This document shows positions 43,747-52,381 of a stretch of 64,000 nt of DNA, piece by piece. The notes beneath the pieces are model-generated. The model saw nothing but the letters and a program-made list of their open reading frames with translations. It did not search any database and had not been told where the DNA came from. Each line of letters opens with the position of its first letter. Within the stretch, counting starts at the first letter, position 1. This DNA is from Planctomycetota bacterium (GTDB lineage: Bacteria > Planctomycetota > UBA1135 > GCA-002686595): contig JACKHV010000009.1 of NCBI GenBank assembly GCA_020638835.1, positions 46,487 through 110,486 of the forward strand, in the 5' to 3' direction. Position numbers and translations under genes: made by a program.

Positions 43747-45056
43747 CGGGGCGCGCTCCCGCGTCGATGCGGGACGTGACGAGGCTCGCCTGGCCGGCGA
43801 TCCTCTCCTTCGTTCTCAACAACGGCTACCGGATCAACGACCAGTTCTGGGTCCAGGGGCTCGGCGCGCACGCGCAGGCCGCGATCGCGGCGTGCACCTT
43901 CCTGCTGATCACGAACTTCGGACTGATCTACCTGGTCGCCGGCGGCGCGCTGCCGATCGTCGCCCGCGCGACGGGCGCGAAGGACTCGGGCGCGCGCGAC
44001 CGGGCCGTGCGGCACGCGCTGCTGGCCAGCTGTGTCCTCGCCGTGGTCGTCGGCGTGCTCGGGCACGCGGCGATGCCGCGCGTCACGGCTTGGATGGGGC
44101 TCGAGGGCCCCGAGGCGATCGCGACGGTCGACTACATGCGGGCCATCTACCTCGGCATCCTGCCGCTGGCGCTCGCGCCGCTCGTCGACAACGTGTTCAT
44201 CGCCATGGGCGAGACGCGCGTGCCGATGGCGCTGCAGATCGCGGCCGTCTGCGCGAACCTGCTGCTCAACCCGATCCTGATCTACGCGGCCGACCTCGGC
44301 ATCGCCGGCGCGGCCTGGGCGACGGTGGCCTCGCGCGGGTTGACGGTCATGATCGGATTCGCGCTGCTGCACGGGCGCTTCGGCGTCAGCCTCGTGCCGC
44401 AAGGTCTGGCGAACCTCGGCCTGGCGCGGAAGATCTTCGCCAAGGGCGCGCCGCTGGGCGCCTCGATCCTGGCCTACGCGGCGGTCTACCAGGTCTTGTT
44501 CGCGCTGGTGCTCGCGAAGCTCTCGACCGACGTCCGCGCGGGGCTCGGCATCGGCTTCAACGCCTTCGAGAGCATCAGCTTCCCCTTCTTCCTCGGCGTG
44601 GCCATCGCGGGCTCGTCACTCGTCGGCCGCAACCTCGGCGCGCAGGATCCCTCCGGCGCACTGCTCGCCGTGCGCAACGTGCGACGACTCGGACACCTGA
44701 CGGGGCTCGCGTTCACGCTGCTGTTCCTCGTCGGCGGCCCGCTCGTCGCGCCGCTCTACTCGAGCGACCCGGGCGTGATCCGCGAGACCGTCGGCTACGT
44801 GCAAGCGCTCGCCTTCTCGCAGTTCTTCGTCGCGATGGAGACGGTCAACGAGAAGGTGCTGCAGGGCGCCGGGCGCACGAAGCCGATCCTCTGGATCAGC
44901 GCCTTCGGCAACCTGCTACGCATCCCGCTCGCGTGGTGGCTCGCGCTCGGCCTCGGCTGGGCGGGACAAGGCGTGTGGTGGGCGATCAACCTCACGACCT
45001 GGCTCAAGGCGTGGTTGTTCCACCGCGAGGTCGAGCGCGGACGGTGGTTGCACTGA
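43743..45056 (+). CDS. MATE-family efflux transporter
   Basis: The 437-residue protein has twelve predicted membrane segments in two related halves. MATE features are visible: W-P-A-I-L-S-F near the start, V-D-N-V-F-I-A-M-G-E-T-R-V-P-M and L-Q-G-A-G-R-T-K-P in equivalent positions of the two halves, and N-L-L-L-N-P-I-L-I. It exports drugs or metabolites in exchange for H+ or Na+. ATG 43743 overlaps the lipoprotein stop by four bases, suggesting translational coupling. Confidence 0.88.
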   Translation: MTGRAPASMRDVTRLAWPAILSFVLNNGYRINDQFWVQGLGAHAQAAIAACTFLLITNFGLIYLVAGGALPIVARATGAKDSGARDRAVRHALLASCVLAVVVGVLGHAAMPRVTAWMGLEGPEAIATVDYMRAIYLGILPLALAPLVDNVFIAMGETRVPMALQIAAVCANLLLNPILIYAADLGIAGAAWATVASRGLTVMIGFALLHGRFGVSLVPQGLANLGLARKIFAKGAPLGASILAYAAVYQVLFALVLAKLSTDVRAGLGIGFNAFESISFPFFLGVAIAGSSLVGRNLGAQDPSGALLAVRNVRRLGHLTGLAFTLLFLVGGPLVAPLYSSDPGVIRETVGYVQALAFSQFFVAMETVNEKVLQGAGRTKPILWISAFGNLLRIPLAWWLALGLGWAGQGVWWAINLTTWLKAWLFHREVERGRWLH

Positions 45057-45134
45057 GCCTCCGGCGCAGGTCTGCTGGTGCCCCCGACCCGCCGCTCACC
45101 GAGCACCGCGCCTCACCCTCGCACGTCGGCCTCC

Positions 45135-46721
45135 ATGACTGACCGCAGCTCCCCCGACGCGACCGCACCGCCGCGGTCCGACCGGTTGCCGCGCCGCCTG
45201 ATCGGGCTCGCGGCGGCGCTCTGCTGCGTGGCGCTCTGCGTCCCGTTCCGCGCGTTCGTGCTGGACGACTCGTTCATCACCTTCCGCTACGCGCTGAATC
45301 TGGTCGAGCACGGGACGCTCGCGTGGAACGTCGGCCAACAGCCGGTCGAGGGCTTCACGAGCCTCCTGTGGGTGCTCGTCAACGCGCTCGGCATGCTCGT
45401 GTCGCTCGACCCCGTGGTCACGTCGAAGCTGGTCGCCCTCGCCAGCACGCTGGCGATCCTCGCGGTGCTGCTGCGCAAAGAACGCGACGCACCGCTCGGC
45501 CTGCGCGCGGCGCTCGTCGCGGGGCTCGCGGCCAGCCCGGCGCTCGCACTGCTCACCATGCAAGGCATGGAGACGGCGACGACGACCTTGATCGTGCTGT
45601 TCGTCGCGCGCGAGGTGCTCGCCGCCGGCGAGGGCGTCGACCGGCGCCGCGCGCTGCGCCTCGCCGCTCTGTTCTTCCTCGCGCTGCTCGCGCGGCCCGA
45701 CACGGCCGTCTTCGGCGCCGGCGCGGGCGCCGTGCTCGTCGCGGTCCACGCCGTGCGGCGCGACCTGGCGTCGCTGAAAGCGCTCACGCTCTGCGTGTCC
45801 GCCTTCGTGGCGGCGGTCGGCGTCTACACGGCGTGGCGCTGGTGGGTCTTCGGCGAGCTCCTGCCGAACACCTACTACGTGAAGATGAACGCGGACGACC
45901 CGCTGCGCGCCGAGCTCGGCAAGCAGTACGTCACCGCCTTCCTGCAGATGTACCTCGGGCCGTACCTGGCGCTGGGCGCCGTCGCCGCGCTCTTCGCGTC
46001 GTCGCGCGCTCGCTTCCTCCGCGCGCTGCCCGTGCTGTTCGGCGCCGGCCTGTTCGTGTTTTACGTCTCCGGCATCCGGCCGCTGCAGGGCATGGGCGGC
46101 CGCTTCCTGTTCCCCGTCGTGCCCGCGCTGTTCCTCGCGATCCTCGCGCTCGCCGACGCACGCCGCCCGCTCTGCCGCGCGCTCGCCCACCCGGTCGCGT
46201 GGGTCTGCCTGCTCGGACTCAGCGGCGCGTGGGTGTTGCAACACACCGCGCTGATCCTCGACGTCCGCAACTCCTTCTCCCCCACGGACCGCGTCGCGGC
46301 CGGCAAGGGCCTCGCGGGGCTCGACGGGCGCATGTTCGTGAGCGAGTCGGGTGCGCTGCCCTACTACTCGCGCTGGACGACGCTCGACCGCGTCGGCCTG
46401 ACGTCGGACGTGATCGCACACGGCGGACTGACGCGCGATGTGCTCGAGGCCTTCGCGCCCGACCTGATCCAGGACATCGGTCGCACCGGCAACTACACGG
46501 TCAACCAGGTCAACCGCATGCAGGTCGACTACATGCGCGAGCACGGCTTCGTCGCGATCGCGGCGACGAAGCGCCACGGACGCACCATCCACTACTACTT
46601 CGCGCGGCCGGACTCGCCGCTCTTCGACGAGTGCGTGCTTCGGCTCCGCACACTGCCCGGCGTCGAGCAGGCGCCGCTCGAAGGGCAGATCCACGTGCCC
46701 GGGCTCGCGATCCAACCCTGA
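45135..46721 (+). CDS. GT-C fold membrane glycosyltransferase-like protein
   Basis: The 528-residue protein from ATG 45135 has about ten membrane segments. The first periplasmic loop reads L-D-D-S-F-I-T-F-R-Y-A-L-N-L, with the DD motif that binds polyprenyl-phosphate sugar in GT-C enzymes, followed by G-F-T-S-L-L-W. This resembles the mycobacterial arabinofuranosyltransferase AftB group and related bacterial proteins. The C-terminal ~130 residues are a soluble extracytoplasmic domain. It probably glycosylates an envelope polymer; donor and acceptor are unknown. Confidence 0.7.
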   Translation: MTDRSSPDATAPPRSDRLPRRLIGLAAALCCVALCVPFRAFVLDDSFITFRYALNLVEHGTLAWNVGQQPVEGFTSLLWVLVNALGMLVSLDPVVTSKLVALASTLAILAVLLRKERDAPLGLRAALVAGLAASPALALLTMQGMETATTTLIVLFVAREVLAAGEGVDRRRALRLAALFFLALLARPDTAVFGAGAGAVLVAVHAVRRDLASLKALTLCVSAFVAAVGVYTAWRWWVFGELLPNTYYVKMNADDPLRAELGKQYVTAFLQMYLGPYLALGAVAALFASSRARFLRALPVLFGAGLFVFYVSGIRPLQGMGGRFLFPVVPALFLAILALADARRPLCRALAHPVAWVCLLGLSGAWVLQHTALILDVRNSFSPTDRVAAGKGLAGLDGRMFVSESGALPYYSRWTTLDRVGLTSDVIAHGGLTRDVLEAFAPDLIQDIGRTGNYTVNQVNRMQVDYMREHGFVAIAATKRHGRTIHYYFARPDSPLFDECVLRLRTLPGVEQAPLEGQIHVPGLAIQP

Positions 46722-46835
46722 GCGCGAGCTGAGTTCCTCGCGCGCGAGTCGAAGCGCCCCACGAAGTGGGTCGAGATTCGGAGCCCGGTCCCGCTAGACT
46801 GCGCGCCCCCTCCCCCCTCGACCCTCGGCACTTCC

Positions 46836-47318
46836 ATGGCATCCACCCCGCTCTTCGACCTGTCGCGCATCGACCTCACGGCGCCGCCCATCGCCGGCCC
46901 CGACCAACTCAAGTCGCTGCTCCGGCAACGCGGCACCTTCGAGATGCTCGACGGCGTGCTGCACCAGGACGCGGAGGAGCAGATCATCGTCGGCTACAAG
47001 GACATCCGCGCCGACGACTGGTGGACGCAGGACCACATCCCCGGGCGCCCGATCTTCCCCGGCGCGCTGATGATCGAGACGGGCGCGCAGCTCTGCTCGT
47101 ACGACTACCTCTGCCGCATGGGCGACACGGGCGAGCGCTTCCTGGGATTCGGCGGACTGAACAACACGCGCTTCCGCGGCGTGGTCGAGCCCGGGGTGCG
47201 CATGTACTTCGTCGGCAAGGTGAACCGCATGCGCAGCACGATGTTCACCTACTTCACGCAGGGCATCGTCGAAGACAAGATCGTCTTCGAGGCCGAAGTG
47301 ATCGGCGTCGCGTTCTAG
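46836..47318 (+). CDS. FabZ-like beta-hydroxyacyl-ACP dehydratase
   Basis: The 160-residue hotdog-fold protein has the FabA/FabZ active-site segment D-H-I-P-G-R-P-I-F-P-G-A-L-M-I-E-T, with catalytic His and Glu in the normal spacing. FabZ dehydrates 3-hydroxyacyl-ACP in fatty acid elongation. Many planctomycetes carry several stand-alone FabZ paralogues, so this copy may not be the main enzyme. A TAGACT hexamer at 46795-46800 is a possible -10, 35 bases upstream. Confidence 0.82.
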   Translation: MASTPLFDLSRIDLTAPPIAGPDQLKSLLRQRGTFEMLDGVLHQDAEEQIIVGYKDIRADDWWTQDHIPGRPIFPGALMIETGAQLCSYDYLCRMGDTGERFLGFGGLNNTRFRGVVEPGVRMYFVGKVNRMRSTMFTYFTQGIVEDKIVFEAEVIGVAF

Positions 47319-47336
47319 CGTCGAACGAAGCGGCGG

Positions 47337-48164
47337 CTAGAAGATGCCGTCGCCGAAGGTCATCGGCGCCCGCGGACGCTCGAGCTGCTCTCCTCCCTCG
47401 TCGAGGATCTCGAGCACGTCGAGCTCGACGCAGCGCGCGGGCTTCCCGATCAAGCTCGAGACGGACGGTTCCGTCGACCCGCCCTCCCCGGTGATCGCTT
47501 CCTTGACGTAGGTGCCGTGCTCGGTGCGCATGCTCAGGCGCCAGAGGTGCGGTTCGTCGACGGCTTCGACGCCGACGAACTCGACCCAGCGCTCGCGCAC
47601 CTTGTCGGCGCGGCGGTGCGCGACGCGCTGCGGCGTCTGCTGCGCCAGCGTCACGCGCCCCGCGGGGAGCTTGTCGAAGTCCTCGGCGCTCGCGCCGCCT
47701 TCGATCTCGAGCAGCGCGCCGTACTCCTTCGCGTGCTTCGACTCCTTCAGCACGACCACGCGCGACTTGTCCGACCAGTGCAGGTTCTGCACTTCCAGCC
47801 GGCCTTCGTTGCGCCGGTTGATCTCGGCCTCGAGTTCGGCCAGGTCGACGTCGAGGCACTTCGGGTTCTTGAACTCGACGACGAACGGCCGGCCCGAGCC
47901 GAGCATCCGCACGTCGAGGTCCTCGCGGCCCGCCCCGTGGAACTTGTTCTTGCGCGTCTTCAGCGCACCGCCGAGCACGTAGCAGATCAGCTCCTGCACC
48001 GAGTCGCGCGTCAGCTTGCCGAAGCCCTCGCAGCGCTCGCACTTTCGGCGGCGACGCGGGTGCCCCTTGCAGTCGGGACAGTAGAAGATCGTCTGCGGCA
48101 GGTCCCGCGTGAGCTTCTTGTAGCGGCCCTCGATGAACAGCTTGGCGCTGGGGAGTTCTGACAT
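47337..48164 (-). CDS. pus10: tRNA pseudouridine synthase Pus10-like
   Basis: The 275-residue protein from ATG 48164 (AGGAG about 11 bases upstream) has a Cys4 zinc ribbon (C-P-D-C...C-E-R-C) and the Pus10 catalytic segment K-F-H-G-A-G-R-E-D-L-D-V-R-M-L-G-S-G-R-P-F, which contains the catalytic Asp. A C-terminal segment resembles the rest of the Pus10 pseudouridine synthase domain. Pus10 makes pseudouridine 54/55 in archaeal and eukaryotic tRNA. The N-terminal THUMP domain of archaeal Pus10 is absent. Converges with the FabZ-like gene. Confidence 0.85.
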   Translation of the reverse strand: MSELPSAKLFIEGRYKKLTRDLPQTIFYCPDCKGHPRRRRKCERCEGFGKLTRDSVQELICYVLGGALKTRKNKFHGAGREDLDVRMLGSGRPFVVEFKNPKCLDVDLAELEAEINRRNEGRLEVQNLHWSDKSRVVVLKESKHAKEYGALLEIEGGASAEDFDKLPAGRVTLAQQTPQRVAHRRADKVRERWVEFVGVEAVDEPHLWRLSMRTEHGTYVKEAITGEGGSTEPSVSSLIGKPARCVELDVLEILDEGGEQLERPRAPMTFGDGIF

Positions 48165-48393
48165 GCCCTGTGGCTCCTGACTCGGTGGTCGAACGGGCGC
48201 GTCGTGCACCCGGAACGGATGGAACGTTCTGAGCGGGCCGTGCACGCGCGAGACGGCTCGCGCTGCGCAGGATTCCGCCGGCGGCCGGAGAGCATAGCCG
48301 CGCGACGGTCGCGGGCAAGCGCCGATCGCGCCCGATGTGGCGCCTCGAGCGAGTTCGGCGCGCCTCGGCGCTGTCCCGCGCTGCCTCACTCCC

Positions 48394-48399
48394 TACAAT
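48394..48399 (+). promoter_or_regulatory. -10-like hexamer upstream of lgt
   Basis: TACAAT lies 17 bases before the ATG at 48417, which would give a leader of about ten bases. No strong -35 is visible. Confidence 0.35.
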
Positions 48400-48416
48400 C
48401 CTCGGCCGGAGACCCC

Positions 48417-49310
48417 ATGCATCCCTACCTCTTCAGCATCCCGTTGCCCTGGGCGGACGAGCCGTTCCACCTGCGCACCTTCGGCCTCCTCGTCGCGGCG
48501 GGCTTCCTGCTCGGCGCGCACCTCCTGCAGCGCTTCGCCGCGCGCTTCGGCGACGACCCGCAGGGCGATCCCGAGCGCTTCTCGCGCACGATCATGTGGA
48601 TCCTCGTGGGAGTCTTCGGCGGCGCGCGGCTGATGTACGTCGTCGTCGAGATCCTGCGCCACTCCGAGACCGGGCAGTCCTACCTCGACGAGCCGTGGAC
48701 GATGCTCTTCTTCTGGGAGGGCGGCCTCGTCATGTACGGCGGGTTGATCGGCGGCATCGGCCTCGGCCTGGTCGCGGCGCGGCGCGAGAAGCTGCGCCCG
48801 ATCCACGGGCTCGACATGGGACTCGTCGCCGGCTTCTTCGGCCAAGCCGTCGGACGCGTTGGCTGCCTGATGGTCGGCGACGACTTCGGCAGCGTCGTCC
48901 CGGAGAAGTGGCGCAGCCTCCCCTTCCCGATCACGGTGAAGGTCCCCGACGTGCTGCCCGAAGGCAGCCTGTTCGGTCCGGAGAACGCGGGGCAGGTGCT
49001 GTGGGCGACGCAGATCTGGATGAGCCTCAACGCGCTGCTCCTCGCGTACGTCGGCTACCGCATCCTCGTGCGCCGTCGCTACGCCGGACAGGTCTCGCTG
49101 TGGCTCGTGCTGCTCTACTCCGTCGCGCGCTTCGTGATCGAAGCCTTCCGCGGCGACGGCATCCGCGGCGTGTGGTTCGACGGACTGGTGTCGACCTCGC
49201 AGCTGATCTCCGTGGTCGGCTTCGTCGTCGCTGCGATCCTGCTCTGGCGCAACCGACAGCGCGTCGACGCGCCGCGCCCGAACCCGTCGGCCGGAGAAGC
49301 GACGGCGTGA
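48417..49310 (+). CDS. lgt: Prolipoprotein diacylglyceryl transferase Lgt, divergent
   Basis: The 297-residue protein has seven membrane segments and the Lgt topology. It attaches diacylglycerol to the lipobox Cys of lipoproteins, several of which are encoded here. The central signature is altered: E. coli G-G-M-S-F-H-G-G is G-G-L-V-M-Y-G-G, G-R-I-G-N-F becomes G-R-V-G-C-L, and H-P-S-Q-L-Y-E is replaced by W-A-T-Q-I-W. The core Arg after G and the R-F-x-I-E-x-F-R segment (R-F-V-I-E-A-F-R) are kept. It overlaps the RNase HII-like gene by four bases. Confidence 0.82.
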   Translation: MHPYLFSIPLPWADEPFHLRTFGLLVAAGFLLGAHLLQRFAARFGDDPQGDPERFSRTIMWILVGVFGGARLMYVVVEILRHSETGQSYLDEPWTMLFFWEGGLVMYGGLIGGIGLGLVAARREKLRPIHGLDMGLVAGFFGQAVGRVGCLMVGDDFGSVVPEKWRSLPFPITVKVPDVLPEGSLFGPENAGQVLWATQIWMSLNALLLAYVGYRILVRRRYAGQVSLWLVLLYSVARFVIEAFRGDGIRGVWFDGLVSTSQLISVVGFVVAAILLWRNRQRVDAPRPNPSAGEATA

Positions 49311-50284
49311 GCCCGCGCATCGTCGCGGGGATCGACGAAGCCGGGCTGGGTCCGCTGCTCGGCCCGCTGACCTTCGGCTTGACGGTCTTCGAGCTCGAGG
49401 AGTCGAACGAGGACCTCTGGAGCGCGCTCGACTCGGCCGTCACGAACGAACCGCGCCGCGACCGCGACCGCCTCGTGGTCGCCGACTCGAAGAAGGTCTA
49501 CACGCGCAACCCGCGCGGCCGCGCGCGGCTCGAGTCCACGGTGCTCGCCTTCCTGGCGCAGCGCGCGGGCGGTGCGCCGACGACTGGAAACGAGCTCGTC
49601 CGCGATGCGCCGCGCGCGTTCGCGCCGCTCGACGCCGACCTCGACCGACATCCGTGGTACGCGTCGCTGCCCACGCAACTCCCGCAGTGGGCCGACGAAG
49701 GTCTGCTGCGACTGCACACGGGTCGCTTGTCGCGCGCGCTCGAGTCCGCCGGAGTCCGCCTGCTGCACGCCGCGCCGCGCGTCGTCCCGGCCGGTGAACT
49801 GAACCGCTCGTACTCGCACACGCGCAACAAGTCGAAGACGGTCTGGAACTTGCTCGCCGCCATGCTGCGCTTCGTGTGGGACGAACACGGCCCCGCGCAG
49901 CCGCTCGTGCGCGTCGACCGACAAGGCGGGCGCGCCCACTACGCCGCTCCGCTGCTCGCGACCTTCCCCGAGGCCGACATCGAGTGCCTCGAAGAGTCCG
50001 ACGGACGCAGCGCCTATCGCCTGCACGCGCGCGACCGCGCGCTCGAGGTCAGCTTCGTCGAGCGCGCGGAGGACGGATCGCTGCCAGTCGCGCTCGCCTC
50101 GTGCATCGCGAAGTACGCGCGCGAGACGGTCATGGGTTCGTTCAACAGCTGGTTCGAAGCCCTGCAGCCCGGGCTGTCGCCGACGGCGGGCTACACGACC
50201 GACGGCCGGCGCTGGCTCGACGAGGCCGGGCCGGCGCTCGCTCGAGCCGGCATCCCGCGCGACTTGCTGATCCGCGAACGCTGA
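49307..50284 (+). CDS. Divergent RNase HII-like protein
   Basis: The 325-residue protein starts at a GTG overlapping the lgt stop. It opens V-A-G-I-D-E-A-G-L-G-P-L-L-G-P, the RNase HII active-site start, with D-S-K-K downstream as in the family. A further acidic site R-V-D-R-Q-G-G and the late segment A-L-A-S-C-I-A-K-Y-A-R-E match the conserved A-A-S-I-x-A-K-x-x-R-D. About 100 residues are inserted in the middle. True RNase HII is ~200 residues, so this is a variant of unknown substrate, possibly another nuclease on RNA/DNA hybrids. Confidence 0.65.
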   Translation: MSPRIVAGIDEAGLGPLLGPLTFGLTVFELEESNEDLWSALDSAVTNEPRRDRDRLVVADSKKVYTRNPRGRARLESTVLAFLAQRAGGAPTTGNELVRDAPRAFAPLDADLDRHPWYASLPTQLPQWADEGLLRLHTGRLSRALESAGVRLLHAAPRVVPAGELNRSYSHTRNKSKTVWNLLAAMLRFVWDEHGPAQPLVRVDRQGGRAHYAAPLLATFPEADIECLEESDGRSAYRLHARDRALEVSFVERAEDGSLPVALASCIAKYARETVMGSFNSWFEALQPGLSPTAGYTTDGRRWLDEAGPALARAGIPRDLLIRER

Positions 50285-50300
50285 GGCCCCGACCACGCGA

Positions 50301-50324
50301 TCCGGCGCGCAACGCGCCTCCGGA
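50301..50324 (+). terminator. Possible hairpin terminator after the RNase HII-like gene
   Basis: GGCGCG (50304-50309) pairs with CGCGCC (50313-50318) around a three-base loop, with outer TCC/GGA pairing. It is 17 bases after the stop codon. No T-tract follows. Confidence 0.35.
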
Positions 50325-50414
50325 CCCCTTCCATCGGGATCCGTTCACCCCCCGGCGCGCAGCTGCCGATAGGATCTCGGTCCCCCGTCCGCTCCCCCCC
50401 GCCCACGCTCCGCC

Positions 50415-51752
50415 TTGAAGACCGCGATCCTCGGCGCCGGAATCTCCGGCCTCAGCCTCGCCCGCGCCCTCGTCGAAGGGGGCCTCGATCGAAGCTCCGT
50501 CCACCTCTTCGAGGCGGCGTCCGAAGTCGGCGGTCTGTGTCGCTCGAAGACCGTCGAGGGCTTCACCTACGACGTCGCCGGCGGGCACATCCTCTACGGC
50601 AAGGACCGCGAGACGATCCGCTGGATGAAGGACTGCACGGGCGGCGAGGACGCCTTCGTGACGCGCGACCGCCACACGCGCATCCGCTTCGAGGACCGCT
50701 GGGTCAGCTACCCCTTCGAGAACGGCCTCGGCGACCTGCCGCCGGAGGCGAACTTCGACTGCTTGAAGGGCTACGTCGAGGCGTGGCACGCGCGCCAAGT
50801 CACCGGCTCGCCCGCGCCGCCCGAGTTCGGCAAGTGGGTGCAGTGGCGCTTCGGCGACGGCATCGCGAAGCACTTCATGGACCCGTACAACGCGAAGATC
50901 TGGAAGCGCGACCTCGACTTCCTGACCAGCGACTGGGTCGCGGGCCGCGTGCCGGACGCGCCGATCGAAGACGTGCTCAAGGCGTCGATCGGCATCCGCA
51001 CGGAGGGCTACACGCACCAGGCGATCTTCTGGTACCCGCTCGACGGCGGCTTCCAGGCGATCAGCGACGGCATCGCGACGACCGTGATGGACCGCGTCCG
51101 CGTCAACACACCGGTTCGCGAGCTGCGACGTACCGCGGGCGGCTGGACGGTGAACGGCGAGGACTTCGACTGCGTGGTCAGCACGCTCGCGCTCTCCGAC
51201 CTCCCGCAGTTCCTCACGGACTGTCCGGCTGAGGTCGCGGACGCGATGCGCACGCTCGAGTTCAACGGCCTGGTCTCGTACCTGGTCGCGCTCGACCGAC
51301 CGCAGCACCCCGACCTCTCGTGGATCTACCTCCCCCACGAGTCGCAGGGTCCCGCGAACCGCATCACGTACATGTCGAACTACTCGCCGCACATGGCGCC
51401 CGAGGGGAAGACGTCCTTCCTCTGCGAGGTGACGACGCGCGGCGTCGGCGGACCGCCGGACGCGCAGCTCGAGCTCGACGTGATCGACGGACTCGCGCAC
51501 GCGGGACTGCTCTCGAAGGACGAGGTTCTGTTCACCGACCACGTCGCCGTGCGCCACGCGTACGTCGTCTTCGACGCGCTCTACCACGCGCGCCGCGAGG
51601 CGATCTTCGGCTGGATGGAGTCGGCGGATCTGATCCCGCTCGGTCGCTTCGGTCGCTTCGAGTACGACAACTCCGACCTCTGCGTGAAGAAGGCGCGCGA
51701 GCTGGCGAGCCGGCTCCTCGAGCGCGCGGCGAGCGGCGGCGCGAAGGCCTGA
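50415..51752 (+). CDS. FAD-dependent amine-oxidase/UDP-galactopyranose-mutase-like oxidoreductase
   Basis: The 445-residue protein starts at a TTG (50415) that gives the FAD-binding N-terminus K-T-A-I-L-G-A-G-I-S-G-L-S, followed by G-G-L-C-R-S. A conserved-looking Y-D-V-A-G-G-H-I-L region and a late R-H-A-Y-V-V-F segment resemble UDP-galactopyranose mutase-type and protoporphyrinogen-oxidase-type flavoproteins. The flavin binding is clear, the reaction is not. It may act in cell-surface sugar metabolism. A TAGGAT hexamer (50370-50375) is a possible -10. Confidence 0.72.
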   Translation: MKTAILGAGISGLSLARALVEGGLDRSSVHLFEAASEVGGLCRSKTVEGFTYDVAGGHILYGKDRETIRWMKDCTGGEDAFVTRDRHTRIRFEDRWVSYPFENGLGDLPPEANFDCLKGYVEAWHARQVTGSPAPPEFGKWVQWRFGDGIAKHFMDPYNAKIWKRDLDFLTSDWVAGRVPDAPIEDVLKASIGIRTEGYTHQAIFWYPLDGGFQAISDGIATTVMDRVRVNTPVRELRRTAGGWTVNGEDFDCVVSTLALSDLPQFLTDCPAEVADAMRTLEFNGLVSYLVALDRPQHPDLSWIYLPHESQGPANRITYMSNYSPHMAPEGKTSFLCEVTTRGVGGPPDAQLELDVIDGLAHAGLLSKDEVLFTDHVAVRHAYVVFDALYHARREAIFGWMESADLIPLGRFGRFEYDNSDLCVKKARELASRLLERAASGGAKA

Positions 51753-51761
51753 GCGCAGCGC

Positions 51762-52136
51762 TCAGGCGCGGAAGAAGCGCAGGTAGATCCCGGTGAGCGT
51801 GCCGAGCGGCAGCGCGCCGGTCATCGGCATCACGCAGTAGACGCCGATCAAGAGGCCGAGCAGCAACGAGCGACGCGGCGTGAGCCCCGCGCGGCGGCCG
51901 AGGAAGTAGCCGAGCGGCACGCCGAGGATCAGCCCCAGCGGCGCCAGGACGCCGCGCGTCAGCGCGTCGAGGAGGTCGACGAGCAGGCCCGCCGCCACCG
52001 GGTCGAAGGCGGCCCGGACGCGCTCCGCGAAGCTCGGATCCGCGGACCCGCCGGCCCCCGGCGCGGATTCCCCCCGCGGAGGCAGGCGCTCGACCTCCAA
52101 TTCCTGAACCGACTTCCTTCCGGCCTGCTCGTCCAC
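51762..52136 (-). CDS. Small hypothetical membrane protein
   Basis: The 124-residue frame starts at GTG 52136. The N-terminal ~55 residues are polar. Two hydrophobic segments follow (V-L-A-P-L-G-L-I-L-G-V-P-L-G-Y-F and L-L-L-G-L-L-I-G-V-Y-C-V-M-P-M), joined by a basic loop G-R-R-A-G-L-T-P-R-R. I do not recognise a family. It converges with the FAD enzyme gene, ten bases apart. Confidence 0.6.
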   Translation of the reverse strand: MDEQAGRKSVQELEVERLPPRGESAPGAGGSADPSFAERVRAAFDPVAAGLLVDLLDALTRGVLAPLGLILGVPLGYFLGRRAGLTPRRSLLLGLLIGVYCVMPMTGALPLGTLTGIYLRFFRA

Positions 52137-52142
52137 GCGCCC

Positions 52143-52148
52143 ATGATA
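52143..52148 (-). promoter_or_regulatory. -10-like hexamer abutting the small membrane protein start
   Basis: On the minus strand TATCAT is six bases before the GTG at 52136, consistent with a leaderless transcript. Confidence 0.35.
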
Positions 52149-52381
52149 GGGTTGGACGGAGGCCTTGAAAATGACCCTGCGAGGCGCGAGAAACCCGCCC
52201 TGGATAGGGAGATAGGCCTTCTCGGGGTCGCCCGACGGGCTCCCGCAGAAAGAAGTGGCCCCCCGTTTGACGCTTCGTGAAATCGGGGTTTCACTTGGAT
52301 ATCGCAATCTGTCGCGTTCGGGAGGAGAGCACCGCCCCAGCAGCCTGGATCCGGCCCTTGCGGCCCGGAGAAAGCTTCCGA

